NCBI RefSeq assembly: GCF_036226925.1
Contig: NZ_CP109031.1
Coordinates: 2,046,001-2,110,000 of the forward strand
Length of the DNA: 64,000 nt
Origin: Streptomyces sp. NBC_00659
Lineage (GTDB): Bacteria; Actinomycetota; Actinomycetes; Streptomycetales; Streptomycetaceae
Direction of reading: 5' to 3'
In this document: positions 53,977 to 63,508 of the stretch, piece after piece
How positions within the stretch are numbered: position 1 is the first letter of the stretch
How the letters are laid out: every line of letters starts with the position of its first letter
The notes under the pieces: model-generated
The model's input: the letters and a program-made list of their open reading frames with translations, nothing else
Databases searched by the model: none
Told to the model about the DNA's origin: nothing
Made by a program: the position numbers and the translations under genes

Positions 53977-54582
53977 CTACAAGGACGCCGGTGTCCGGTT
54001 CGCGCGCACCATGTCGACGAACAGACCGTGCACGCGGTGATCGCCCGTCAGTTCCGGGTGGAACGACGTGGCGAGCGCGTTTCCCTGGCGTACCGCGACG
54101 ATGTGGCCCTCATGCTCGGCGAGCACCTCGACCTCGGCGCCCACGGACTCGACCCAGGGGGCGCGGATGAAGACGCCCTCTACAGGATCGCCCTCGACGC
54201 CCTTGACGTCGACCGCCGCCTCGAAGGACTCGTTCTGCCGTCCGAAGGCGTTGCGGCGCACGATCATGTCGATGCCGCCGATGGTCTCCTGGCCCGAGCG
54301 CGGGTCGAGGATCTTGTCGGCGAGCATGATCATGCCGGCGCAGGTGCCGTAGACGGGCAGGCCGTCGCGGACCCGTGCGCGCAGCGGTTCCATCACTCCG
54401 AAGAGGACCGCCAGCTTGGAGATGGTGGTGGACTCGCCGCCGGGGATGACCAGGCCGTCGATCTCGGCGAGCTCCTCGGGGCGCCGCACCGGCCTGGCCA
54501 CGGCGTCCGCCGCGGCCAGGGCGATGAGGTGTTCCCGTACGTCGCCCTGGAGAGCCAGGACGCCAATGACAGGAGTGCTCAT
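53977..54582 (-). CDS. pdxT: Pyridoxal 5'-phosphate synthase glutaminase subunit
   Basis: Class I amidotransferase that gives ammonia to PdxS. The 201-residue protein has [12 protein letters not shown] at the start, [12 protein letters not shown] (oxyanion region), the nucleophile cysteine in [11 protein letters not shown], and the catalytic His-Glu in [10 protein letters not shown]. The ATG at 54582 lies 4 bases after the pdxS stop codon, so the two subunits are co-translated. Confidence 0.97.
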   Translation of the reverse strand: MSTPVIGVLALQGDVREHLIALAAADAVARPVRRPEELAEIDGLVIPGGESTTISKLAVLFGVMEPLRARVRDGLPVYGTCAGMIMLADKILDPRSGQETIGGIDMIVRRNAFGRQNESFEAAVDVKGVEGDPVEGVFIRAPWVESVGAEVEVLAEHEGHIVAVRQGNALATSFHPELTGDHRVHGLFVDMVRANRTPASL

Positions 54583-54586
54583 GTGA

Positions 54587-55501
54587 CTACCAGCCGCGGT
54601 TGGCGTAGCGCTCGGTCTCGGGGAGGGTGTCGCAGTTGATGCCGACCATGGCCTCGCCGAGATTGCGGGACGCGTCCGCGATGATCTTCGGGTCGTCGTA
54701 GAAGGTGGTGGCCTTCACGATGGCGGCGGCGCGCTTGGCCGGGTCGCCGGACTTGAAGATGCCGGAGCCGACGAAGACGCCCTCGGCGCCGAGCTGACGC
54801 ATGAGCGCGGCGTCGGCGGGGGTGGCGACACCACCGGCGGAGAACAGCACGACCGGCAGCTTGCCGAGCTCGGCGACCTCCTTGACGAGCTCGTACGGGG
54901 CGCGCAGGTCCTTGGCGGCGGCGTACAGCTCGTTGTTGTCGAAGCCGCGCAGGCGGGCGATCTCGTTCTTGATCTGGCGCAGGTGGCGGACGGCCTCGAC
55001 GACGTTGCCGGTGCCGGCCTCGCCCTTGGAGCGGATCATGGCCGCGCCCTCGGCGATACGGCGCAGGGCCTCGCCCAGGTTGGTGGCACCGCAGACGAAG
55101 GGGGTGGTGAACGCCCACTTGTCGGAGTGGTTGACCTCGTCGGCCGGGGTGAGGACCTCGGACTCGTCGATGTAGTCGACGCCGAGGGACTGAAGGACCT
55201 GGGCCTCGACGAAGTGGCCGATGCGGGACTTGGCCATCACCGGGATGGAGACCGCCTCGATGATCTCCTCGATCATGTTCGGGTCCGACATCCGGGCGAC
55301 GCCGCCGTCCTTGCGGATGTCGGCGGGGACCCGCTCCAGGGCCATGACGGCCACGGCGCCGGCGTCCTCGGCGATCTTCGCCTGCTCGGCGTTGACCACG
55401 TCCATGATCACACCGCCCTTGAGCTGCTCGGCCATGCCGCGCTTGACGCGGGCGGTACCGATCGCAGTGTTCTCGGCGGAGTTGGGGAGGGTGCTGGACA
55501 C
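54587..55501 (-). CDS. pdxS: Pyridoxal 5'-phosphate synthase subunit PdxS
   Basis: Builds pyridoxal phosphate (vitamin B6) directly from ribose 5-phosphate, glyceraldehyde 3-phosphate and ammonia. The 304-residue barrel has the catalytic lysines in [14 protein letters not shown] and [15 protein letters not shown], and the phosphate-binding end [19 protein letters not shown]. The GTG at 55501 follows a GAGG sequence. It is upstream of pdxT. Confidence 0.98.
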   Translation of the reverse strand: MSSTLPNSAENTAIGTARVKRGMAEQLKGGVIMDVVNAEQAKIAEDAGAVAVMALERVPADIRKDGGVARMSDPNMIEEIIEAVSIPVMAKSRIGHFVEAQVLQSLGVDYIDESEVLTPADEVNHSDKWAFTTPFVCGATNLGEALRRIAEGAAMIRSKGEAGTGNVVEAVRHLRQIKNEIARLRGFDNNELYAAAKDLRAPYELVKEVAELGKLPVVLFSAGGVATPADAALMRQLGAEGVFVGSGIFKSGDPAKRAAAIVKATTFYDDPKIIADASRNLGEAMVGINCDTLPETERYANRGW

Positions 55502-55623
55502 GGGTTGACCTCACTCGGTGAAAGAGGATTTCTGCAGCTCCGAGGAAACGCGAGGTGACCAGTCCACTGCAAGGGCCAATGGGGAGGCGGTGGATCGTTT
55601 TCGTCCCCGCCCACCCCTGTACA

Positions 55624-56169
55624 TCAGGTCGTCGGGCGGTCCGCCAGGGCCGTCGGGGGCTCGTCGTCCATCTCGAAGGCCATCGGGAACGGGGCATGGC
55701 CCGCGAGGCGGAACCAGCGGACCTTGCGGTGGCGGCGCAGGGCTCGGGCGGCGCGTACGGCGTCGTTGTGGAAGCGCCGCGCCATCGGCACCCGGCGCAC
55801 GGCCTGGGCCAGCTCGCCGGCCGCCTCCTCGCCGCCGGGCACCTCGCGTACCGCCTCGACCTGCTGTGTCTCCCCGAACACCGCCCGCAGTGCCTGGCTC
55901 AGCTCGCTCTCGGCCACCTCACGCTGCTCCTCCTCGGCCTGCCGGGCCGCGTGCGCCGCTTCGTAGAGCACGATCGAGGCGGCCGGGTCGAGCACCCCGG
56001 AGGTGGCCAGCTCCTGGGTCACGGAGGCCCGGCGCAGCAGTTGCGCGTCGAGAGCGGCGCGGGCGGCGTCGATGCGGGCGTGCAGCCGGTCGAGCCGCCC
56101 GGCGGTCCAGCTCAGGTAGAGGCCGATCGCGACAAGGCCGACGAGGATCCAGATGAGGGTTGCGGTCAC
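55624..56169 (-). CDS. LemA-like single-span membrane protein
   Basis: The 181-residue protein has an N-terminal membrane helix (about residues 4-21, TLIWILVGLVAIGLYLSW) and a helical cytosolic or external part. The pattern RLDRLHARIDAARAALDAQL and, near the end, ARRFHNDAVRAARALRRHR plus WFRLAGHAPFPMAFEMDD resembles the LemA fold, but the match is partial. The GTG at 56169 is chosen; a TTG three codons earlier is possible, and neither has a good ribosome-binding site. It is between pimA and pdxS. Confidence 0.6.
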   Translation of the reverse strand: MTATLIWILVGLVAIGLYLSWTAGRLDRLHARIDAARAALDAQLLRRASVTQELATSGVLDPAASIVLYEAAHAARQAEEEQREVAESELSQALRAVFGETQQVEAVREVPGGEEAAGELAQAVRRVPMARRFHNDAVRAARALRRHRKVRWFRLAGHAPFPMAFEMDDEPPTALADRPTT

Positions 56170-56314
56170 GGGCGGCAAGGCTACCCGTGCCGGTCACCGG
56201 CCCGCCGGGGCCCGCACCACGACGTGAGCCCCGCCCACAGGGCCGCCACCGCGGCCCACGGCAGGGCCGCGCGGCCCGGGGCGGTCCATCCCGCCGGGAC
56301 GTGCGTGCGGGGTG

Positions 56315-57475
56315 TCAGTCCCGGGCCAGGCCGAAGCGGGCTCGGAGACCCGTGCGTTCGTCCGTGGCCACCGCGGCGGCGCCATCCGTCACCGTCTCGT
56401 ACACGGACAGGATGTCCGCGCCGACCGTCGACCAGTCGAAGCGCCGTACGTGCTCGCTCCCCCGCTCCCGCAGCGCGGCCCGGCGGTCCGGGTCGGCGAG
56501 CAGCCGCAGCGCGGCGGCGGCCAGGTCGTCGGCGTCCTCGTTGGCGAACAGCTCACCCGCCGCGCCCTGGTCGAGGACCTGGGCGAACGCGTCGAGATCC
56601 GCGGCGAGCACGGGTGCTCCGGCGGACATCGCCTCGACCAGGATGATCCCGAAGCTCTCGCCGCCCGTGTTGGGCGCGACGTAGAGGTCGATGCTGCGCA
56701 GGAAGCGGGCCTTGTCCTCGTCGCTGACCATGCCGAGGAACTCGACGCGCGAACGCATCTCGGCGGGCAGAGACTCCACGGCCTCCTTCTCGTCGCCGCG
56801 CCCGGCGACCAGCAGCCGCGTCTGCGGGCGCTCGGCCAGGATCTTCGGCAGGGCCTTCATGAGCACCGGCAGGCCCTTGCGGGGCTCGTCGATGCGGCCG
56901 ACGAACCCGATGGTGTCGCCCTGCCACTCGGGCTTGGGCTTGGCACGGGCGAAGAAGTCGACGTCGACGCCGTTCGGGATGACGACGGCGTCACCGCCGA
57001 GGTGCTCGACCAGGGTGCGCCGGGCGTACTCGCTCACGGCGATCCGCGCGCTGATCTTCTCCAGGGCGGCCTGAAGGATGGAGTACGCGGCGACCATCGC
57101 CCGCGAGCGCGGGTTCGAGGTGTGGAAGGTCGCGACGATCGGGCCCTGCGCCGCCCAGCACGTGAGCAGGCCGAGCGACGGCGAGGACGGCTCGTGGATG
57201 TGCACCACGTCGAAGGTGCCGTCGTGCAGCCAGCGCCGCACCCGGGCCGCCGACAGGAAGCCGAAGTTCAGCCGCGCCACCGAGCCGTTGTACGGAACCG
57301 GGACAGCGCGGCCCGCCGAGACGACGTACGGCGGCAGGGGCGTGTCGTCGTCCGCGGGGGCGAGGACGGACACGTGGTGCCCGAGGCCGATGAGGTGTTC
57401 GGCCAGGTCGCGGATGTGGAACTGGACGCCGCCCGGGACGTCCCAGGAGTACGGGCAGACGATGCCGATCCTCAC
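56315..57475 (-). CDS. pimA: Phosphatidylinositol alpha-mannosyltransferase
   Basis: GT4-family enzyme that adds the first mannose from GDP-mannose to phosphatidylinositol on the inner membrane face. The 386-residue protein has the N-terminal VRIGIVCPYSWDVPGGVQ with the glycine loop, FDVVHIHEPSSPSLGLL, then the donor-binding GFVGRIDEPRKGLPVL and the EX7E-type motif GESFGIILVEAMSAGAPV. The GTG at 57475 overlaps the acyltransferase stop codon (GTGA). The order pgsA-patA-pimA is that of the mycobacterial cluster Rv2612c-Rv2610c. Confidence 0.93.
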   Translation of the reverse strand: MRIGIVCPYSWDVPGGVQFHIRDLAEHLIGLGHHVSVLAPADDDTPLPPYVVSAGRAVPVPYNGSVARLNFGFLSAARVRRWLHDGTFDVVHIHEPSSPSLGLLTCWAAQGPIVATFHTSNPRSRAMVAAYSILQAALEKISARIAVSEYARRTLVEHLGGDAVVIPNGVDVDFFARAKPKPEWQGDTIGFVGRIDEPRKGLPVLMKALPKILAERPQTRLLVAGRGDEKEAVESLPAEMRSRVEFLGMVSDEDKARFLRSIDLYVAPNTGGESFGIILVEAMSAGAPVLAADLDAFAQVLDQGAAGELFANEDADDLAAAALRLLADPDRRAALRERGSEHVRRFDWSTVGADILSVYETVTDGAAAVATDERTGLRARFGLARD

Positions 57476-58422
57476 GAGGCCCTCTTCTCGGGATCCGCTG
57501 TGCCGGACCCCTCTGGGGGAGCCTTCCCGGCGTCGAGGTCCTTGAGCCACAACCGCTGCAACATGTGCCAGTCCTCCGGGTGCTCGGCGATGCCGTGGGC
57601 GAAGGCGTCGGCCAGCGCCTGTGTCATGACAGACGTCTTTTCGGCACGGGTGCCTGCCTCGGGGACCTCGACGGGCGGATGAATCTGGCCCCGCATGACG
57701 GGCGAGTCGTCGTACCAGAGCGTCACGGGCAGCAGGAGGGCGCCGGTCTGCTGGGCGAGCAGGGCGGGCCCGGCGGGCATCCGAGTCGTCTCGCCGAAGA
57801 ACTCCACCTCGACGCCCGAGGCGGACAGGTCCCGTTCGGCGACCAGGCAGATCAGTCCGCCGTCGCGCAGGCGCCGGGCCAGCGTGCCGAACGCGGCACC
57901 CCCGCTGTGCGGCAGGACCTCCATGCCGAGGCCCTCGCGATAGGCGACGAAACGGTCGTACAGCGATTCGGGCTTGAGGCGTTCCGCGACGGTCGTGAAC
58001 GGCGTCTTGAGGCCGGTGGTCACCCAGGCGCCGGCGAGGTCCCAGTTCGCCATGTGCGGAAGGGCCAGGATGACGCCCCGGTCGGAGGCGATGCCGTCGG
58101 TGAGGCGGTGCTCGTCCTTGGCCTCGAAGCCGTTCGCCACCCGCTCCTCGCTCCACGCGGGAAGCCGGAACGACTCCATCCAGTAGCGCAGGTACGAACG
58201 CATGCCGGCCCTGGAGAGCTCCGCGAGCCGCTGCGGTGTCGCGTCCGGCACCACGCGCGCGTAGTTGCTCTCCAGTCGCTGGACCCCCTTGCCGCGCCGC
58301 TTCCAGGCGATGTCGGCGATCGTGCGGCCTAGGCCCACGGCGACCGGCTCGGGAAGCTTCTTGACGACGCTCCAGCCCACGGCGTAGGCACCGTCGACCA
58401 GCCTGTCCCGCAGGCTGGTCAC
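57472..58422 (-). CDS. patA: Phosphatidylinositol mannoside acyltransferase
   Basis: Adds a fatty acyl chain to the mannose of phosphatidylinositol mannoside; a member of the LpxL/HtrB-like acyltransferases. The 316-residue protein has the catalytic HX4D motif in LALPHMANWDLAG, the region GGLICLVAERDLSASGVEVE and the FFGETTRMPAGPALLA stretch typical of the family. The GTG at 58422 overlaps the pgsA stop codon (GTGA), so the three lipid genes are translated together. Confidence 0.92.
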   Translation of the reverse strand: MTSLRDRLVDGAYAVGWSVVKKLPEPVAVGLGRTIADIAWKRRGKGVQRLESNYARVVPDATPQRLAELSRAGMRSYLRYWMESFRLPAWSEERVANGFEAKDEHRLTDGIASDRGVILALPHMANWDLAGAWVTTGLKTPFTTVAERLKPESLYDRFVAYREGLGMEVLPHSGGAAFGTLARRLRDGGLICLVAERDLSASGVEVEFFGETTRMPAGPALLAQQTGALLLPVTLWYDDSPVMRGQIHPPVEVPEAGTRAEKTSVMTQALADAFAHGIAEHPEDWHMLQRLWLKDLDAGKAPPEGSGTADPEKRAS

Positions 58423-59084
58423 GAGGTGGCCTCACTGCTCTGCCCGGCGACCCCGGCGTCCGCCTCGGCGGCCTCCCGGCGGACGGTGACGACGCGCTGG
58501 ATCAGCGTGACGAGGCTGCCGACGGCGACGATCCACAGCGCGATGGGCAGCAGCACCTGGACGCCGGGCACACCGAACGTGTGCAGTCCCGCCAGACCGG
58601 CCGCGACCAGCGAGATCACCAGCCGCTCCGCGCGCTCGACGAGACCGTTGACCGCGACCGGCAGGCCGATCGACTCGCCGCGGGCCTTGGTGTACGACAC
58701 CACCTGGCCGCTGGCGAGACAGAAGATCGAGACGGCGCACAGGACGTTGTCGTCACCGTTGCCCGCGTACCAGAGCGCGAAGCCGCCGAAGATCGCGCCG
58801 TCGGCGACCCGGTCGAGGGTGGAGTCCAGGAAGGCGCCCCAGCGGCTGGAGCGGCCGAGCTGGCGCGCCATGTTCCCGTCGACCAGGTCGGAGAACACGA
58901 AGAGCGTGATGACGATCGTTCCCCAGAAGAACTCTCCCCGGGGGAAGAAGACCAGCGCCCCCGCCATGACTCCGGCCGTGCCCAGGAGGGTGACCGTGTC
59001 GGGGCTCACCCCCCGGCGGACGAGAAACGCGGCGAACGGTGTGAGGACACGCGTGAAGAATGCACGCGCGTACTTGTTCAGCAT
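58419..59084 (-). CDS. pgsA: Phosphatidylinositol phosphate synthase (CDP-alcohol phosphatidyltransferase)
   Basis: Transfers the phosphatidyl group of CDP-diacylglycerol to inositol phosphate. The 222-residue membrane protein has the family motif DG-x2-AR-x8-G-x3-D-x3-D as DGNMARQLGRSSRWGAFLD followed by STLD, and about six membrane helices. The ATG at 59084 has GGGAAGG upstream and gives the conserved MLNKYARAFF beginning. In mycobacteria the neighbour gene is the HIT protein; here two plus-strand genes have come between. Confidence 0.93.
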   Translation of the reverse strand: MLNKYARAFFTRVLTPFAAFLVRRGVSPDTVTLLGTAGVMAGALVFFPRGEFFWGTIVITLFVFSDLVDGNMARQLGRSSRWGAFLDSTLDRVADGAIFGGFALWYAGNGDDNVLCAVSIFCLASGQVVSYTKARGESIGLPVAVNGLVERAERLVISLVAAGLAGLHTFGVPGVQVLLPIALWIVAVGSLVTLIQRVVTVRREAAEADAGVAGQSSEATS

Positions 59085-59358
59085 GGCCTTCCCGAGGGTC
59101 GGTGTCGCCGGGGGCCCCTGCTGGCCGTCGGCTGGCCCATCGTAGTCACGCGTGCGCTTGTGCGATGGCCGGGCACCCGCGCCCCGTGTCACGACCCGAT
59201 GCCGCCGGTGTCACGGCGCGATCGCGTCCCTTGTATGGACGCACAGTGACGCGAGTGCAAAGCTCGAAGGACCGCGGGCGTCACCGGTGCCGCCACCGCA
59301 CGCGGCTTCGGCATGTCCCGCGCCCACAGAGACCTCACCGTGCACGGGAGGCAAGGCC

Positions 59359-61554
59359 ATGGGCGACAAGGCGAACACACACACCGGAGCCGCCGGCAGG
59401 GCTACGGCGGCCGACCACCCCGCGTCCGTACGGAATGTGGTGCTGGTCGGCCACAGCGGATCGGGCAAGACGACATTGGTGGAGGCTCTCGCGCTGACGG
59501 CGGGAGCGGTGAACCGGGCGGGCCGCGTGGAGGACGGCGGCACCGTCTCGGACTACGACGAGATCGAGCACCGGCAGCAGCGTTCGGTGCAGCTCTCCCT
59601 GGTGCCCGTCGACTGGGACGGGCTGAAGATCAACCTTCTCGATACTCCTGGATACGCCGACTTCGTCGGCGAACTGAGGGCCGGTCTGCGAGCGGCGGAC
59701 GCGGCCCTCTTCGTCGTCTCGGCCTCGGACGGGGTCGACGGCTCGACCCGCATGCTGTGGGAGGAGTGCGCGGCCGTCGGCATGCCCCGGGCCATCGTGG
59801 TCACCCACCTCGAATCGGCCAGGTCCGACTTCGAGGAGATGACCGCGATCTGCGCGCAGGCGTTCGGCGGCGACGACCCCGACGCCGTCCTGCCGCTGTA
59901 CCTTCCGCTGCACGGCGCGGCGGGGCCGGACGGGCACGCGCCCGTGACCGGCCTGATCGGCCTGCTCACCCGGCAGTTGTTCGACTACTCCTCCGGGGAG
60001 CGCAAGGAGGCGGATCCGGGGCCCGAGCAGCAGCCGTTCATCGACACGGCCCGCAACCGGCTGATCGAGGGGATCATCGCCGAGAGCGAGGACGAGACGC
60101 TCATGGACCGCTACCTCGGCGGCGAGGAGATCGACCTCAAAACGCTCGTACAGGACCTGGAACAGGCCGTGGCCCGCGGGAGCTTCTTCCCCGTGCTGGC
60201 CGCCGCGCCCGCCGCCGAGGGAGCCCGGCAGGGCCTCGGCACGGTCGAACTCCTCGAACTGATCACCGGCGGCTTCCCCACCCCGCTGGAACGTCCGGCG
60301 CCCGCGGTGACCACGCCGGACGGCGCACCGCGCGAGGTGAGGGCCTGCGACCCGGACGGCCCGCTGGTCGCGGAGGTCGTGAAGACCGCGTCCGACCCCT
60401 ACGTGGGCCGGGTCTCCCTGGTCCGGGTCTTCTCCGGGACCCTTCGCCCCGACGCGACGGTGCATGTCTCCGGGCACGGGCTGACCGACCGCGGACACGA
60501 GGACCACGACGTCGACGAGCGGATCGGCGCCCTGTCCGCGCCGTTCGGCAAACAGCAGCGCGCCCTCACCCACTGCATCGCGGGCGACCTCGCCAGTGTG
60601 GCGAAGCTGAGCCGCGCCGAGACGGGAGACACTCTTTCGGCCAAGGACGACCCGCTGCTGATGAAGCCGTGGCGGATGCCCGACCCGCTGCTCCCGCTCG
60701 CCATCGAGGCGCACAGCAAGGCGGACGAGGACAAGCTCTCCCAGGGGCTCGGCCGGCTGGTGGCCGAGGATCCCACGATGCGTCTGGAGCAGAATCAGAA
60801 CACCCATCAGGTGGTCCTGTGGTGCCTGGGCGAGGCACACGCGGACGTCGCCCTGGAACGGCTGCGCAACCGCTACGGCGTGCAGGTCGACGTGGTGCCG
60901 CACAAGGTCTCCCTGCGCGAGACGTTCGCCGGCCCGTCCGCCGGGCGCGGACGCCATGTCAAACAGTCCGGCGGGCACGGCCAGTTCGCGATCTGCGAGA
61001 TCGAGGTCGAACCGCTGCCGAACGGCTCGGGCATCGAGTTCGTGGACAAGGTCGTCGGCGGCGCCGTGCCCCGGCAGTTCATCCCCTCCGTGGAGAAGGG
61101 GGTGCGCGCCCAGGCGGCCAAGGGCGTGGTCGCCGGCTATCCGCTCATCGACGTACGGGTCACGCTGAAGGACGGCAAGGCGCACTCGGTGGACTCCTCC
61201 GACGCCGCGTTCCAGACGGCGGGCGCGCTCGCGCTGCGCGAGGCGGCCCGTGACGCCACGATCCATCTCCTGGAGCCGGTGGCGGAGGTGACCGTCCTGG
61301 TCGGCGACGACTACGTGGGCCCGGTGATGAGCGACCTGTCGGGACGGCGAGGCCGGGTGGTCGGCACCGAGCAGGCGGCCGGCGGGCGCACGCTCGTCCG
61401 TGCCGAGGTGCCCGAGATCGAGATCGGGCGGTACGCCGTGGATCTGCGGTCCGTCTCGCACGGCACCGCGCGCTTCGACCGGAGCTACGCACGGCACGAA
61501 CCCATGCCGCAGCACATCGCCGAGCGGCTCCGCGAACAGGAGGCGAGCGCCTGA
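59359..61554 (+). CDS. EF-G-like translational GTPase paralogue (FusA2 type)
   Basis: A 731-residue protein with all five EF-G domains, but with altered GTPase motifs. The P-loop is GHSGSGKT (31-38) instead of AHIDAGKT, G3 is DTPGY (95-99), and where NKxD is expected there is THLE (149-152). The switch I motif RGITI is replaced by RQQRSVQLS. Domain IV and V (GRGRHVKQSGGHGQFAICEI, DDYVGPVMSDLSGRRGRV) are clear. It resembles the FusA2 proteins of mycobacteria, whose function is not settled; one should not assume translocase activity. The ATG at 59359 has GGGAGGCAAGG in front. It is divergent from pgsA. Confidence 0.88.
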   Translation: MGDKANTHTGAAGRATAADHPASVRNVVLVGHSGSGKTTLVEALALTAGAVNRAGRVEDGGTVSDYDEIEHRQQRSVQLSLVPVDWDGLKINLLDTPGYADFVGELRAGLRAADAALFVVSASDGVDGSTRMLWEECAAVGMPRAIVVTHLESARSDFEEMTAICAQAFGGDDPDAVLPLYLPLHGAAGPDGHAPVTGLIGLLTRQLFDYSSGERKEADPGPEQQPFIDTARNRLIEGIIAESEDETLMDRYLGGEEIDLKTLVQDLEQAVARGSFFPVLAAAPAAEGARQGLGTVELLELITGGFPTPLERPAPAVTTPDGAPREVRACDPDGPLVAEVVKTASDPYVGRVSLVRVFSGTLRPDATVHVSGHGLTDRGHEDHDVDERIGALSAPFGKQQRALTHCIAGDLASVAKLSRAETGDTLSAKDDPLLMKPWRMPDPLLPLAIEAHSKADEDKLSQGLGRLVAEDPTMRLEQNQNTHQVVLWCLGEAHADVALERLRNRYGVQVDVVPHKVSLRETFAGPSAGRGRHVKQSGGHGQFAICEIEVEPLPNGSGIEFVDKVVGGAVPRQFIPSVEKGVRAQAAKGVVAGYPLIDVRVTLKDGKAHSVDSSDAAFQTAGALALREAARDATIHLLEPVAEVTVLVGDDYVGPVMSDLSGRRGRVVGTEQAAGGRTLVRAEVPEIEIGRYAVDLRSVSHGTARFDRSYARHEPMPQHIAERLREQEASA

Positions 61555-61593
61555 GGCCAGGGGGACTTCGGGCGCTTCGCCGGGGGTTTCATC

Positions 61594-61625
61594 CGTCGGT
61601 GGGCGGCTTCGGCCGTCCGCCGACG
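61594..61625 (+). terminator. Terminator after the EF-G-like gene
   Basis: CGTCGGTGGGCGG pairs with CCGTCCGCCGACG (two G-U or mismatched positions) with a short CTTCGG-type loop, 40 bases after the stop codon. Confidence 0.6.
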
Positions 61626-61684
61626 AATGTCGGCCGCGGCCGATACTCTGAGAACTGATCAAGACGAAGACCTGATCAACAGGT

Positions 61685-63400
61685 GTGCGGGACACCGAAG
61701 TCGGGAAGGCCGCAGGAGCGGGTGCGGCGGCGATGGGGGCGGAAGTGGCGTTCGACGGTTTCGATTTCACTCCCGGGGCGCAGGTGCCGCTCACGGGCTC
61801 CGCGGGGCAGACGGCGGCGACCTTCGCCCTGGCCTCGGCGGCGTACCGCGACAGTCCGATGGAGGAGATCCTCAAGGCCGACAACGAGTGGCACCAGTCC
61901 ACGGTGAAGGCCGGCCGCATCAAACTGTTCACGCCGAATCTCGGCGAGGCCTTCGCGGGGGCCGTCACGGCCCGCATGCTGGGCGCGGGCCGCGGTGCGC
62001 TCATCCAGTCCTTCGGCACCGAGCCGCAGGTCGTCGTGGAGCACTGTCTCGCGGCCACCAACATCCGCCGGGAGCGCGACAACTGGCTCTCGGCCGTCAT
62101 GGTGCTCTGCGGGCTGCTGTTCCTGCCCGGACTGCTGATCTGGCTGATGGTCTTCCAGATCCGTACGCAGATCGCCAAGCGCGCGGACAAGCGGGGGTCC
62201 GCGCTCGGCACCACGCTCCTGTTCGCCGTCGGCGCCCTGGCCGTCCTCTTCCTCATCCGTATGCCGTTCACCGGCTTCTGGGCCTGGTACGCGCGCGCCG
62301 CGGTGGTCCTCCCGGTCGTGGGCTGGCTGTGGGCGAAGCGGATCTGTGAGCGCACCGCCAAGGATCTGCGGGAGCGCTGGGACAGCATGCTGTCGGGCGG
62401 CGGCATCGGCGCCAAGATCCCCGAGGCGGTGCCCGGCAGCCCGGGTGAGACGGCGGCGGAGCAGCTGCGCCAGTCGCTCGCCCGGCTCACCGCGGAGCAG
62501 CAGTCCAACTCGGTCTTCTACGCGGGCCCCAAGGGCATACTCGGCATGGGCACCCGCTGGGGGAGCTGGCAGCTCGCCGAGAACCTGGTGGCGCAGGACC
62601 CGAAGAAGGAGATCCACCCCTTCCGCAGCTGGGACGTCATCCGCAGCATCCACGACAAGTTGCGCATGCTGGAGCGCGGCCCGCTCAACACCGGTGGTTT
62701 TCCGGCGCCTTCGATAAAGCACTGGATCGTCACACCGATCGGCGAGAACGCGAAGTCGGTGTCCCGGCCGGGCGGCACGGACGTCGACGCCTACACGATC
62801 AAGACGCACGCCGTGCAGGACATCTGCAACAAGCAGCAGTTCGGCAGCGGCGACCGGCACTATCTCGGGGTCCAGTGGACGCTCTGGGACGGCCAGTTGA
62901 TCATCACGATGATGATCACGGTGACCGTCCTGCACGAGACGCTGCGCATCGAGGTGACCGGGCATGCGCTGGGACCGGTGAACCCGCTGTTCACCAGCAA
63001 GCCCGAAGCCCCGTCCAAGCAGATCGCGAAGACCGTCAAGTTCTGGGAGACCCGCACGGTGAGCCTGCCGCTGGTCACCGCGGACGAGGTCGTGCGGCTC
63101 GCGGCGCGGGCGCCCCTGACCTGGTATCCGCCGCTGCTGAACTGGCTCGGCGGCAGCCTCGCGCTGCCCGAGCCGTTCGGGCTGCGCCACGCCTGGGCCG
63201 ATCAGCCGTGGCGGCACCGTTTCATGGCGGACGACGCGCTGCGGGCCGCGACGCCCGTGCTGCGCGTGGTGCACGCGGCGGCGATCAGGGTCCTTGAGGA
63301 GAACGGCGTCGACACGGAGAAGTTCGGCAGCCGCTCGGCGTTCCTGAGCACGGCGGTCCAGGACCCCTCTCCGCGCAAGGCCGACGTGTACGACGCGTAG
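61685..63400 (+). CDS. Large conserved membrane protein of unknown function
   Basis: I do not recognise the family. The 571-residue protein has a soluble N-terminal part (1-130), a membrane segment at about residues 134-158 (WLSAVMVLCGLLFLPGLLIW), two more at about 172-215 (TTLLFAVGALAVLFLIRM and ARAAVVLPVVGWLWA), and a long soluble C-terminal part of about 350 residues with no motif I can name. The start is uncertain: GTG at 61685 is the longest, while ATG at 61733 or GTG at 61745 (GGGGCGG upstream) would also leave the conserved-looking FDGFDFTPGAQVPL. It follows the EF-G paralogue and is separated from it by a hairpin. Confidence 0.7.
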   Translation: MRDTEVGKAAGAGAAAMGAEVAFDGFDFTPGAQVPLTGSAGQTAATFALASAAYRDSPMEEILKADNEWHQSTVKAGRIKLFTPNLGEAFAGAVTARMLGAGRGALIQSFGTEPQVVVEHCLAATNIRRERDNWLSAVMVLCGLLFLPGLLIWLMVFQIRTQIAKRADKRGSALGTTLLFAVGALAVLFLIRMPFTGFWAWYARAAVVLPVVGWLWAKRICERTAKDLRERWDSMLSGGGIGAKIPEAVPGSPGETAAEQLRQSLARLTAEQQSNSVFYAGPKGILGMGTRWGSWQLAENLVAQDPKKEIHPFRSWDVIRSIHDKLRMLERGPLNTGGFPAPSIKHWIVTPIGENAKSVSRPGGTDVDAYTIKTHAVQDICNKQQFGSGDRHYLGVQWTLWDGQLIITMMITVTVLHETLRIEVTGHALGPVNPLFTSKPEAPSKQIAKTVKFWETRTVSLPLVTADEVVRLAARAPLTWYPPLLNWLGGSLALPEPFGLRHAWADQPWRHRFMADDALRAATPVLRVVHAAAIRVLEENGVDTEKFGSRSAFLSTAVQDPSPRKADVYDA

Positions 63401-63479
63401 CCGCACGCCTGAAACGAGACCCGGACGCGGACACCGGACGGGCTCCGGACGGCGGACGAGCCCCGACGCGGAGGCGGAC

Positions 63480-63501
63480 GGGGCGCCCGGTGGGGCGCCC
63501 C
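63480..63501. terminator. Two-way terminator between the membrane protein and HIT genes
   Basis: GGGGCGCCC pairs with GGGCGCCCC around a GGTG loop in the 108-base gap between converging genes; it lies 8 bases after the HIT stop codon. Confidence 0.65.
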
Positions 63502-63508
63502 GGGCCGG

